Assembly (NCBI RefSeq): GCF_042656585.1
Contig: NZ_JBHSPG010000023.1
DNA: 64,000 bases
Source of the DNA: Thalassorhabdus alkalitolerans
GTDB taxonomy: Bacteria; Bacillota; Bacilli; Bacillales; Marinococcaceae
Strand: one strand, 5' to 3'
Within the stretch, counting starts at the first letter, position 1, and each line of letters begins with the position of its first letter. The notes beneath the pieces were generated by a model. It was not told where the DNA came from. It worked only from the letters and a program-made list of their open reading frames with translations, and ran no database searches. Below are positions 37,389-45,482 of this stretch, in pieces. The translations under genes were made by a program, and so were the position numbers.

Positions 37389-37421
37389 CAAAGGAATTTT
37401 AACAGGAGGGGAATAATTTTT

Positions 37422-37461
37422 CTTTACTAATGAAAAACTACGAAAGAAACCATTAGTAAGG
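37422..37461 (+). promoter_or_regulatory. Hairpin that could mask the ymfJ ribosome site
   Basis: CTTTACTAATG (37422-37432) can pair over 11 bases with CATTAGTAAGG (37451-37461), one pair being G-U. The right arm ends inside the ribosome site AAGGAGGG of ymfJ. Translation control is possible. Confidence 0.4.
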
Positions 37462-37472
37462 AGGGAAGCTTC

Positions 37473-37730
37473 ATGTCTGTATTAGACAACTGGGAGCAGT
37501 GGAAAGATTTTCTAGGCGACCGTTTACATCAAGGGCAAGGCGAAGGAATGAATAATGAAACAATTTCTGAGGTAGCTTATGAAGTTGGAGAATATTTAGC
37601 CAACCAAGTAGAACCAAAAAATGAGCAAGAACGCGTTTTAGCTCAAATGTGGAAAGTAGCCAATGAACAAGAGCAGCATGCCATTGCCAACATGATGGTT
37701 AAGCTTGTTCAAAACGAAGGAACGCATTAA
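37473..37730 (+). CDS. ymfJ: YmfJ family protein (DUF3243)
   Basis: An 85-residue acidic, helical protein starting MSVLDNWEQWKDFLGDRLHQG, typical of DUF3243. The family is conserved between ymfI and ymfK in Bacillaceae; the function is unknown. AAGGAGGGAAG precedes the start. Confidence 0.87.
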   Translation: MSVLDNWEQWKDFLGDRLHQGQGEGMNNETISEVAYEVGEYLANQVEPKNEQERVLAQMWKVANEQEQHAIANMMVKLVQNEGTH

Positions 37731-37746
37731 GTTAAGATATAAAAGA

Positions 37747-37784
37747 ATGAAGGGTGCTGCGCGATGCGGTGCCCTTCTTTTATG
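37747..37784 (+). terminator. Terminator after ymfJ
   Basis: GAAGGG and CCCTTC arms around a GC-rich loop, followed by TTTTAT. Confidence 0.65.
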
Positions 37785-38160
37785 CACTTGTATTTTTACA
37801 CCAAGGAAGGAAGACCCTTTAAAGGAAGTAAAGTTGGCTGTATAATATATTTACTGTGACAAACTTTAAGCTTTATGAGGACAGGCCATTCAAAGACCAA
37901 AAGGAAGCCTGGGTAAATATTCGCTCCGGTGCAAGAGGAAAAGGGAGTTAATACTTTGCACTCAAGTGTATTCGAATCATTTATCGGGAAAATCCTGTTC
38001 AAATAATAAGAAATAGCGTAAAATTACAAGTAATCTTTAACGGAAGAATGAGGCAGAGGATGCAATGCTTGCCGTTCTGCAGAGAATTAGACAGGTGTTT
38101 CTTATATAAAAAAGCCTAACCAGTGCCAAAGTAACCTCTAATGAAGAAAGGTGCTCAAAT
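37785..38160 (+). other. Long leader region of ymfK with a promoter and a possible tiny frame
   Basis: TTTAAA (37818-37823), 17 bases, then TATAAT (37841-37846) looks like a sigma-A promoter and would give ymfK a leader of about 300 bases. Within it a 31-codon frame (GTG 37856 to TAA 37951; begins MTNFKLYEDRPF, ends RSGARGKGS) has coding-like composition but no ribosome site. It may be a leaderless peptide or a remnant. Confidence 0.35.
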
Positions 38161-38934
38161 ATGGAAGCAAAAGAATGGTATTTAGAGTACGAAATCCACA
38201 AAAACAGACCCGGATTATTAGGTGACATTTCATCCCTTCTAGGTATGCTTTCCATTAATATTGTGACGATTAATGGTGTGGAAGACCGCAGACGGGGAAT
38301 GCTTATACGCAGCAAAAGCGACGACCAGCTTGAACGGTTTAAAGCGATCTTGGATACTGTGGAAAATATCACAGTCCGTAAATTCAGGGAACCAAGGCTT
38401 AGAGACAGACTTGCTGTTATGCATGGCCGGTACATAGAAAGAGATGCAGACGATAAAAAGACGTTTCGATTTGTGCGAAAAGAGCTCGGGCTTCTTGTTG
38501 ATTTCATGGCTGAACTTTTTAAAAAGGACCGCCATTTTTTAATAGGCATTCGCGGGATGCCCAGAGTGGGGAAGACAGAGTCACTCGTTGCAGCAAGTGT
38601 GTGTGCAAATAAAAGGTGGTCGTTTATTTCTTCAACACTTTTGCGGCAGACTGTACGAAGCCAGCTTGCTGATGATGAATTAGATGGCGAGCATGTATAT
38701 ATTATTGATGGGATTGTAACGATGATGCGAGCTTCCGAGAAACACCGCATGCTTGTCGATGAGGTGATGAGGCTTCCTGCTGTCAAGGTGGTTGAACATC
38801 CTGACATTTTTGTTAGAGAGTCAGGATATTCTTTAAAAGATTTTGATTGTATCATTGAATTGAGAAATGAAGAAAATGAAGAAATTTCCTATGATATTGT
38901 TGATACTGGATTTTCTTCTTTTGATATTAGTTAG
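38161..38934 (+). CDS. ymfK: YmfK family protein (ACT-like N-terminus, DUF3388)
   Basis: A 257-residue protein conserved between ymfJ and ymfM. The N-terminus (EYEIHKNRPGLLGDISSLLG) resembles an ACT regulatory domain. The second half has a P-loop-like GMPRVGKTESLVAAS near residues 137-151 and a possible Walker B-like VYIIDGIV. No function is established from sequence. The start is ATG behind GAAAGGTG. Confidence 0.86.
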   Translation: MEAKEWYLEYEIHKNRPGLLGDISSLLGMLSINIVTINGVEDRRRGMLIRSKSDDQLERFKAILDTVENITVRKFREPRLRDRLAVMHGRYIERDADDKKTFRFVRKELGLLVDFMAELFKKDRHFLIGIRGMPRVGKTESLVAASVCANKRWSFISSTLLRQTVRSQLADDELDGEHVYIIDGIVTMMRASEKHRMLVDEVMRLPAVKVVEHPDIFVRESGYSLKDFDCIIELRNEENEEISYDIVDTGFSSFDIS

Positions 38935-38950
38935 TTGGTAGGTGTTAGGT

Positions 38951-39910
38951 GTGTCACAATTAGGAGAGTTTCTAAAAGAGAAACGAGAAGAACAAGGAAT
39001 ATCTCTTGAAAAAATGCAGGAGATGACAAAGATTCAAAAAAGGTACCTAAAAGCAATTGAAGATGGAGATCATTCTGCTCTTCCAGGGTCATTTTATGCA
39101 CGTGCTTTTGTAAAAAGCTACGCGGAAGCACTACGGCTCGATCCAGACGAAGTTTTCGAGGAATACGGCAGTGAACTTCCTAAGCCTAAGCAAGAACCAG
39201 CTGAAATACCTCCCAGGATGGAAAGAAGAAAGCCCCCTGTAAACCGGAAGAAGAGCAATAAGCTATCCTTTTTGCCTGCTGTCATGGTTTTTGTGTTTGC
39301 TACAGTGATCGCCGTAGGGATTTGGGTTGTTGTTCAAGGCTTCGGAGGCGATGATACGACCGAAGGAGAACCGCCGACAGGCGACCCCGGCTTTGAAGTA
39401 GATTCCAATGAGGAGGCTATCGGGCCTGCTGAAGAAGAGGAAAACGGTAATGACGAAGAGGAAAACAGTGAAGAGGAAGCCGCTGAGGAAGAAGCGGAGA
39501 ACGGTAATGAGGAAGCTGTAAATGATGAGGAAGAAGAGGAAAACGGTAATGATGAAGAGGAAAATGGTGAAGAAACTGGTGAAATAGAGCATGTAGATAC
39601 AGAAAGTTACCGTTCTACTTATACTTTAACAGGAACCGATGAATTACTTGTTGAGATGGAGTTCAGCGGAAACTCATATGTTGACATTAGAGATGAAGAT
39701 GGCGATATTACTGAAACGATTCACAGCTCCAGCGACGGAGATTCTGAATCCTACGACTTTAGCGGTCAATCTGCTGTTACGGTAAATGTTGGAAATACCT
39801 CAGCGGTAACACTCTCTATCAACGGTGAAGAGATTGATTACCCTATCAATGAGGCAAGACAGCATATTATCGTTGAAGTTGAAGAAGAGAACGATGACGA
39901 AGAAGAGTAA
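38951..39910 (+). CDS. ymfM: RodZ-like cytoskeletal protein (YmfM) with acidic linker
   Basis: N-terminal HTH_25 domain (SQLGEFLKEKREEQGISLEKM, residues 1-80), a basic stretch, one transmembrane helix (about 103-125), then an external part. The linker (about 135-210) is almost only Glu, Asp, Asn and Gly, with repeated EEENGNDEEEN-like units. A C-terminal beta-rich DUF4115 domain follows. RodZ links MreB to the membrane and cell wall. I use GTG 38951, six bases after AGGTG. The acidic linker fits a high-salt exterior (inference). The next features are a terminator and pgsA. Confidence 0.87.
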   Translation: MSQLGEFLKEKREEQGISLEKMQEMTKIQKRYLKAIEDGDHSALPGSFYARAFVKSYAEALRLDPDEVFEEYGSELPKPKQEPAEIPPRMERRKPPVNRKKSNKLSFLPAVMVFVFATVIAVGIWVVVQGFGGDDTTEGEPPTGDPGFEVDSNEEAIGPAEEEENGNDEEENSEEEAAEEEAENGNEEAVNDEEEEENGNDEEENGEETGEIEHVDTESYRSTYTLTGTDELLVEMEFSGNSYVDIRDEDGDITETIHSSSDGDSESYDFSGQSAVTVNVGNTSAVTLSINGEEIDYPINEARQHIIVEVEEENDDEEE

Positions 39911-39944
39911 AAAGTGAGCCTCCAGGGGCTTGCTTTTTTTGTCA
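39909..39944 (+). terminator. Intrinsic terminator after ymfM
   Basis: AAGTGAGCC and GGCTTGCTT pair with two G-U pairs, followed by seven T. Confidence 0.75.
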
Positions 39945-40059
39945 CCTCATTTACTTTTTGGCGTAGAGATCTTATTGAAATGAGAGAAAGCATTAATTTG
40001 TGGACCTTTTGCTTTTCTTGTATAAAACAAGCATAATCTCCCTCTTATACGGGAAGTTA

Positions 40060-40068
40060 TGATACAAT
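40060..40068 (+). promoter_or_regulatory. Possible extended -10 promoter for pgsA
   Basis: TGATACAAT gives TGnTACAAT about 120 bases before pgsA; no good -35 is visible. The rest of this roughly 240-base gap shows nothing else. Confidence 0.3.
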
Positions 40069-40185
40069 AAGTCCAAATGCTTCCTTCGTGTTTCGTACGG
40101 TGACAACGTTTCTTCCTCCTTTCCTTTACTTATATAAATTACTGCCAGATAAATAAATCTTTATGAGACAGCAGGGAGGATAATA

Positions 40186-40764
40186 GTGAATTTACCTAAC
40201 AAAATTACAATCGGAAGAATTTTTTTAATTCCGCTCTTCATGGTCGTTCTGCTTGTTCCCATGGATTGGGGAGAGGTTTCTATTGCAGGAAGCACTCTTC
40301 CTTTCACTCATCTTATCGGAGCGGTCATTTTTGTGGTGGCTGCCGGAACAGACTGGCTCGATGGATACTTTGCGAGAAAATATGAATTAGTTACTAATTT
40401 TGGGAAATTTTTAGATCCACTGGCAGATAAACTGTTAGTGACAGCAGCTTTGATCTCACTGGTTGAGCTTCAAATGCTTCCAGCCTGGATGGCTATTGTT
40501 ATCCTAAGCCGGGAATTTGCTGTGACGGGTGTCAGGTTAGTAGCAGCGGCCGAAGGAGAAGTGATCGCGGCTAGTTCCCTGGGTAAGTGGAAAACGGTAT
40601 TTCAAATGGTAGCGATCACCGCTCTGCTCATTCATAATGTTCCTTTCGCGGCAGCAGGCATTCCTTTTGCAATGATTACCATGTGGATTGCCGTCATTTT
40701 AACTCTTATTTCCGGATGGGACTATCTAGTGAAAAATAAGCATGTAGTATTAAAGTCCATGTAA
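40186..40764 (+). CDS. pgsA: Phosphatidylglycerophosphate synthase
   Basis: Transfers the phosphatidyl group from CDP-diacylglycerol (product of cdsA) to glycerol 3-phosphate. The CDP-alcohol phosphotransferase motif DWLDGYFARK...GKFLDPLADK (DGx2ARx8Gx3Dx3D) is near residues 64-87. About five membrane segments fill the 192 residues. The start is GTG behind AGGGAGGATAATA. Confidence 0.95.
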   Translation: MNLPNKITIGRIFLIPLFMVVLLVPMDWGEVSIAGSTLPFTHLIGAVIFVVAAGTDWLDGYFARKYELVTNFGKFLDPLADKLLVTAALISLVELQMLPAWMAIVILSREFAVTGVRLVAAAEGEVIAASSLGKWKTVFQMVAITALLIHNVPFAAAGIPFAMITMWIAVILTLISGWDYLVKNKHVVLKSM

Positions 40765-40796
40765 AACGGACGGATGGTGAAAAAAGAGGTGGAACA

Positions 40797-42023
40797 ATGA
40801 ATGCAGAAATCATTGCAGTAGGATCAGAACTATTATTAGGGCAGATTGCAAATACAAATGGCCAGTATATATCGAAGGAGCTGGCTTTGTTAGGGATTGA
40901 TGTCTACCGTCATACGGTGGTGGGCGATAACGCAAGCCGCTTGAGAGAAGCGCTTGCAGAAGCAGAGGAAAGAGCAGATATCGTTATACTCACCGGTGGT
41001 TTGGGCCCGACAGATGATGATTTAACAAGAGAAACAGTGGCAGCGCATCTCGGGAAAAAAATTGCAGTTCACAGCCCTTCTTTGGAAAACATTGAAACGT
41101 TTTTTGCAAAGTCCAAACGGGCCGTAACGGCTTCTAACCGGAAGCAGGCTCATCATATTGTTGGAAGCAATGTGTTTTTGAACCAAGCAGGCCTGGCTTG
41201 CGGGATGGCCTGCTCTAATGAAAGGACTCACTTTTTGCTGCTTCCTGGACCTCCCCGTGAGATGAAAGCGATGTTTCAAGCTTCAGTGAAGCCGTATATT
41301 AAGAACCTATACCCAAAAGCAAAGGCTGTACGGTCTCGCGTGCTTCGTTTTTTTGGGATCGGTGAATCTTCACTTGAGGATCAGCTGAAAGATCTTATTG
41401 AGACTCAAACAAATCCTACACTTGCCCCTTTAGCTGAAGAAGGAGAAGTAACTCTTCGATTAACCATCAAAGAACAAGACAGAGACCTTGCAATAAAAAG
41501 CTTAGATGATTTAGAGTGTAAAGTGAGGCAAAGAGTAGGGGATTATCTATATGGATACGGTGAAGATACATTAATGGGCAAGGCGCTAGAACTTCTTAAG
41601 GAGAAGGAGTGGACTGTGGCTGCTGCTGAAAGTTTAACGGGCGGCTTATTCAGCCAGGAGCTTACTTCTTTGCCAGGAGCTTCATCGGTCTTTGCCGGAG
41701 GAGTAATAACGTACACGAATGAAGTGAAAGAAAATGTGCTCGGCATTGATTCACTCCTCCTTGAAAGAGATGGTGCAGTAAGTGAGAATTGTGCCAAGAA
41801 AATGGCCGAGCAGGTAAAAGAGAAATTTAAAAGCAGTATCGGCATAAGCTTTACCGGAGTGGCTGGTCCTGGTGCTCATGAAGGAAAACTGCCTGGGGAT
41901 GTGTGGGTAGGCGTAGCTACTCCTGAAGGTTCTTTTGCAAAAAACCTTACATTGAGCGGCTCCAGGAGCACGATCAGGATCCAAACGGTAAAACACGGTG
42001 CTCATTTACTATTGAAAGTGTAG
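40797..42023 (+). CDS. cinA: CinA family nicotinamide-nucleotide amidohydrolase
   Basis: Competence/damage-inducible protein. The N-terminal MoCF-like domain (IIAVGSELLLGQIANTN, TGGLGPTDDDLTRE) is linked to the C-terminal NMN deamidase domain (TVAAAESLTGGLFSQELTSLPGASSVFAGG near residue 264). Length 408. Usually cinA is directly followed by recA; here a helicase gene lies between. AAAAAGAGGTGGAACA precedes the ATG. Confidence 0.93.
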   Translation: MNAEIIAVGSELLLGQIANTNGQYISKELALLGIDVYRHTVVGDNASRLREALAEAEERADIVILTGGLGPTDDDLTRETVAAHLGKKIAVHSPSLENIETFFAKSKRAVTASNRKQAHHIVGSNVFLNQAGLACGMACSNERTHFLLLPGPPREMKAMFQASVKPYIKNLYPKAKAVRSRVLRFFGIGESSLEDQLKDLIETQTNPTLAPLAEEGEVTLRLTIKEQDRDLAIKSLDDLECKVRQRVGDYLYGYGEDTLMGKALELLKEKEWTVAAAESLTGGLFSQELTSLPGASSVFAGGVITYTNEVKENVLGIDSLLLERDGAVSENCAKKMAEQVKEKFKSSIGISFTGVAGPGAHEGKLPGDVWVGVATPEGSFAKNLTLSGSRSTIRIQTVKHGAHLLLKV

Positions 42024-42039
42024 AAAAGGTGATGTGAGA

Positions 42040-43641
42040 ATGTCTTATTTTGAAGATTTTACGATTAAAGAGGAAATTAAAAAGGCAATAAAGGATATGG
42101 GCTTTGAAGAGCCATCACCCATACAAGAAAAAGCAATCCCGGCCATACTAAAAGGCGATGATGTAATCGGCCAGGCGCAGACAGGTACAGGAAAAACAGC
42201 AGCTTTTGGAATTCCGCTATTAGATTCTATTACCAATGAACCACATGTGCAGGCGATGATTCTTACACCTACACGGGAGCTTGCTATTCAAGTTTCAGGA
42301 GAGCTTCAGAAGCTATCCAGACATTTAAATGTTAGAACTCTTCCGATTTACGGTGGCCAGTCCATTGGACATCAAATCAAAGCGTTAAAGCAAGGCGTAC
42401 AAATCGTAATTGGAACGCCCGGCAGACTTCAAGACCATCTGCGACGCAGAACGCTTAAGCTTGATCGTGTTCAAATGGTCGTCCTGGATGAAGCAGATGA
42501 AATGCTTGACATGGGATTTGTGGAAGATATTGAAGCAATTTTAAAACAAATTAACGTGGATAGGCAGACACTTCTTTTTTCAGCGACAATGCCAGGACCG
42601 ATTAAAAAACTATCCAAACGCTACATGGTGGATCCAGTGACTGTATCAATCAATAGAGGAGAAGTTACAGCGCCTTCTATTGACCAGGCTTATTTCAAGG
42701 TACTGGAACGAAATAAGCTGGAGTCTTTATGCCGCATTTTAGACAGTCAGGACCCGGAATTGGGCATTATTTTTTCTCGTACAAAAAAAGGTGTGGCTGA
42801 GCTCACAGAATCCCTCCAGGCAAGAGGGTACTTGGCAGACGGACTTCATGGCGATTTAACTCAGTCACAGCGGGATGCGGTGATGAAAAAGTTCCGGGAT
42901 TCTTCCATTGAGTTTCTTGTAGCTACCGATGTAGCCGCCCGGGGGATTGATGTGGAGAACGTCAGCCACGTCATTAACTATGATATTCCTCAGGACCCGG
43001 AAAGCTATGTGCACCGAATTGGCCGTACAGGGCGAGCCGGCCGTACAGGACAAGCTTTAACGCTTGTGACGCCAAGAGAGATGAAGCATCTTCGTGCGAT
43101 TGAAGCAGAAATTAAATCCCAGATTCCCACAAAGGATGTTCCATCTATTGAAGAAGTGGTGGAAAAGCAGCAGGATTCTTGGAAAAAGCAGATAACGGCA
43201 CAGATGGAAAATCCGGAAGGCATGAGCTTGTTTGATGACTTAGCTGAAGAGCTTATGCACAACTATGAGGCGAAGGACGTTGTCCGAGCCTTAATGAAAA
43301 TGAACTTTTCTTCTGTTACTGATGAAAGCGACGACGGCTACAACTTTGGTGAAACCGGCGGAGCCAAGGGAATGGTACGTTTCTTTATTAATGTGGGACG
43401 CAATGCCAAAATGAGTCCGAAAGTGCTCATTGAAGAGATTTCCGATATTGTCGGTATCCCTGGAAAAGCCGTAGGACGCATTGATATATTTGAAAAATTC
43501 ACGTTTGTAGAAGTTCCTGAAGAGGTTGCTCCATTTGTATATGAAGCTCTTCGCTATTCAAGAATTAATGGTGCGCGGGTGAATCTGGAACCAGCGAAAC
43601 CTCGCCCTCCTCGCGAAAAACGTGCTCCTAGAAAACAATAA
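42040..43641 (+). CDS. DEAD-box RNA helicase with DbpA-type RNA-binding domain
   Basis: ATP-dependent RNA helicase of the DeaD/CshA group. Motifs: Q motif near residue 25, AQTGTGKTAAF (I), PTRELAIQ (Ia), VVLDEADEMLDMGF (II), FSATMP (III), ATDVAARGIDVENV (V) and YVHRIGRTGRAGRTG (VI). The C-terminal 75 residues (MVRFFINVGRNAKMSPKVL...) form a DbpA-type domain that binds structured RNA such as rRNA. The Arg/Pro-rich tail ends PPREKRAPRKQ. I start at ATG 42040, after AAGGTGATG. Length 533. Its place between cinA and recA is not the B. subtilis arrangement. Confidence 0.93.
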   Translation: MSYFEDFTIKEEIKKAIKDMGFEEPSPIQEKAIPAILKGDDVIGQAQTGTGKTAAFGIPLLDSITNEPHVQAMILTPTRELAIQVSGELQKLSRHLNVRTLPIYGGQSIGHQIKALKQGVQIVIGTPGRLQDHLRRRTLKLDRVQMVVLDEADEMLDMGFVEDIEAILKQINVDRQTLLFSATMPGPIKKLSKRYMVDPVTVSINRGEVTAPSIDQAYFKVLERNKLESLCRILDSQDPELGIIFSRTKKGVAELTESLQARGYLADGLHGDLTQSQRDAVMKKFRDSSIEFLVATDVAARGIDVENVSHVINYDIPQDPESYVHRIGRTGRAGRTGQALTLVTPREMKHLRAIEAEIKSQIPTKDVPSIEEVVEKQQDSWKKQITAQMENPEGMSLFDDLAEELMHNYEAKDVVRALMKMNFSSVTDESDDGYNFGETGGAKGMVRFFINVGRNAKMSPKVLIEEISDIVGIPGKAVGRIDIFEKFTFVEVPEEVAPFVYEALRYSRINGARVNLEPAKPRPPREKRAPRKQ

Positions 43642-43651
43642 ACGAAAGCGT

Positions 43652-43700
43652 AGGTGCCCCTTTGAATCCAGTTCTTCAAAAGGGCATCTTTCTTTTTTGA
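43652..43700 (+). terminator. Intrinsic terminator after the helicase gene
   Basis: GGTGCCCCTTTGAA and TTCAAAAGGGCATC arms, with one bulge, followed by TTTCTTTTTT. Confidence 0.75.
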
Positions 43701-43777
43701 AAAAGAGACTTTCAAAATAAGGATCGGTCTTTTGAGCAATATGCTCACTAACCGTCACTATCTTTTTTTCGAAAAAG

Positions 43778-43791
43778 CGAATAAATGTTCG
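43778..43791 (+). promoter_or_regulatory. LexA (DinR) SOS box upstream of recA
   Basis: CGAATAAATGTTCG matches the Bacillus SOS box CGAACNNNNGTTCG with one mismatch and lies just ahead of the recA promoter. Confidence 0.75.
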
Positions 43792-43800
43792 TAAAAAGTA

Positions 43801-43829
43801 TTGGCATACATCTCAAAACAATGTATGAT
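43801..43829 (+). promoter_or_regulatory. recA promoter
   Basis: TTGGCA (43801-43806), a 17-base spacer and TATGAT (43824-43829). The SOS box ends 10 bases upstream of the -35. The leader to recA is about 118 bases. Confidence 0.7.
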
Positions 43830-43953
43830 GAAGTAGATGAAACAAGTCAAGTATCTATCAGGCTGATAAGCAATGAAAACAAGAAGGCGGACGGGTATTT
43901 TTTGCTTTCTTTATTTCTTGTGAGGCCTTTAACTTATAAAGGAGAGATGGCAC

Positions 43954-45000
43954 ATGGGCGAACGTAAAGCAGCTCTTGATCAAGCTCTACGTAACATTGA
44001 AAAACAATTTGGTAAAGGGTCTATTATGAAACTCGGTGAACAGGCTGAGAGAAGAGTATCAACAATCTCAAGCGGTGCATTGGCTCTTGATATAGCACTT
44101 GGGGTGGGAGGATATCCTCGTGGCCGGGTGATTGAAGTATACGGTCCTGAATCCTCTGGTAAAACGACGGTAGCCCTCCATGCTATTGCAGAAGTACAGC
44201 GAAAAGGAGGACAAGCGGCTTTTATTGATGCAGAACACGCATTAGATCCGGTATATGCCCAAAAGCTGGGTGTAAACATTGATGATCTTCTATTGTCTCA
44301 GCCAGACACAGGAGAGCAGGCGTTAGAAATTGCTGAAGCTCTTGTACGAAGCGGAGCAGTCGATATTCTGGTTGTTGACTCTGTTGCTGCCCTTGTGCCA
44401 AAAGCTGAAATTGAAGGTGAAATGGGTGACAGTCATGTAGGCCTGCAAGCAAGACTCATGTCTCAAGCTCTTCGTAAGCTGTCCGGGGCTATCAGCAAAT
44501 CGAATTCTATTGCTGTATTTATTAACCAAATCCGTGAAAAAGTTGGAGTAATGTTTGGGAGCCCTGAAACAACACCAGGCGGCCGTGCCCTTAAGTTCTA
44601 CTCTTCTGTACGTTTGGAAGTACGCCGGGCAGAAACATTAAAGCAAGGAAATGACATGGTTGGTAACAAAACAAGAATTAAAGTAGTTAAGAACAAAGTT
44701 GCTCCTCCATTTAAGCAGGCAGAAGTTGATATTATGTACGGAGAAGGGATTTCCAGAGAGGGATCTATTCTTGATATCGGTTCTGAGCTTGATATCGTTC
44801 AAAAGAGCGGAGCCTGGTATTCTTTTGACGGGGATCGTCTTGGTCAAGGGAGAGAGAATGCAAAGCAGTTTCTGAAAGAAAACCAGGAAATTGCCGGCAT
44901 TATTGAGGAACGCATCCGAAGCCACTATGAATTAGACGCTAAGCAGGCTGAAGGCGAAGCCGAAAATGAAGATGGTTTGCCATTAGATGTTGAGGAGTAA
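43954..45000 (+). CDS. recA: Recombinase RecA
   Basis: Homologous recombination ATPase and co-protease for LexA. Walker A GPESSGKTT is near residue 66, with DILVVDSVAALVPKAEIEGE (Walker B and L1 region) near 138 and the L2 region RALKFYSSVRLEVRR near 210. The C-terminal tail is acidic. Length 348. AAAGGAGAGATGGCAC precedes the ATG. Confidence 0.98.
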   Translation: MGERKAALDQALRNIEKQFGKGSIMKLGEQAERRVSTISSGALALDIALGVGGYPRGRVIEVYGPESSGKTTVALHAIAEVQRKGGQAAFIDAEHALDPVYAQKLGVNIDDLLLSQPDTGEQALEIAEALVRSGAVDILVVDSVAALVPKAEIEGEMGDSHVGLQARLMSQALRKLSGAISKSNSIAVFINQIREKVGVMFGSPETTPGGRALKFYSSVRLEVRRAETLKQGNDMVGNKTRIKVVKNKVAPPFKQAEVDIMYGEGISREGSILDIGSELDIVQKSGAWYSFDGDRLGQGRENAKQFLKENQEIAGIIEERIRSHYELDAKQAEGEAENEDGLPLDVEE

Positions 45001-45003
45001 GAG

Positions 45004-45034
45004 AAAAGCACTCTTTTAAGAGTGCTTTTTTTTT
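45004..45034 (+). terminator. Intrinsic terminator after recA
   Basis: AAAAGCACTCTT pairs with AAGAGTGCTTTT, followed by more T. Confidence 0.93.
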
Positions 45035-45482
45035 GAAGAAGAATCGAGCCAAATAAAACAAATAAATCTATATACATAAAAGTAAGCAAAGAAAGTCAAA
45101 GATCTAAAAGATCCGACAATTTTTTGAGATTTGGTTCTTCCCCTGTGCTTTACAGGCAGATCTTTGAAAATTATGGACCCGGCAAACGTGAATGCTCTCT
45201 TTTCCTTACTGCTTCAGCCTTAGGGAGTCTTGACATGTATATTATTCAAGGATACAATTAACAGGAATGATGTCTACAAGCATCATATTTTACTGAATGT
45301 TCGCAGGAATGAGCAAGAAAGTGAGTAATCAGCGTTTAGCAGTGGAACATTCATTGTAAGATTATATCGTTTCATTTTTCACACCAAATAATTATTTAAT
45401 GATCTGCCGACAATTTTTTGAAAAAGTCGGCCGGCTGAAAGGCCAACAAAGACAAATTGATAGCAAGAGGAGGTGAAAAGAC
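45035..45482 (+). other. recA-rny intergenic region with 15-base direct repeat and promoter
   Basis: No coding frame is convincing. A 15-base direct repeat CCGACAATTTTTTGA occurs at 45113-45127 and 45407-45421. The second copy can fold with the following AAAAAGTCGG into a hairpin about 60 bases before rny. A near-consensus promoter lies at 45230-45258 (separate entry). Confidence 0.6.
45230..45258 (+). promoter_or_regulatory. Strong sigma-A promoter for rny
   Basis: TTGACA (45230-45235), a 17-base spacer, and TACAAT (45253-45258). It implies a leader of roughly 218 bases. Confidence 0.75.

Noticed and set aside
38037..38855. A 272-codon open frame on the minus strand opposite ymfK
   Set aside because: It has Ser/Arg-rich shadow composition, no ribosome site, and lies wholly opposite the conserved ymfK gene.
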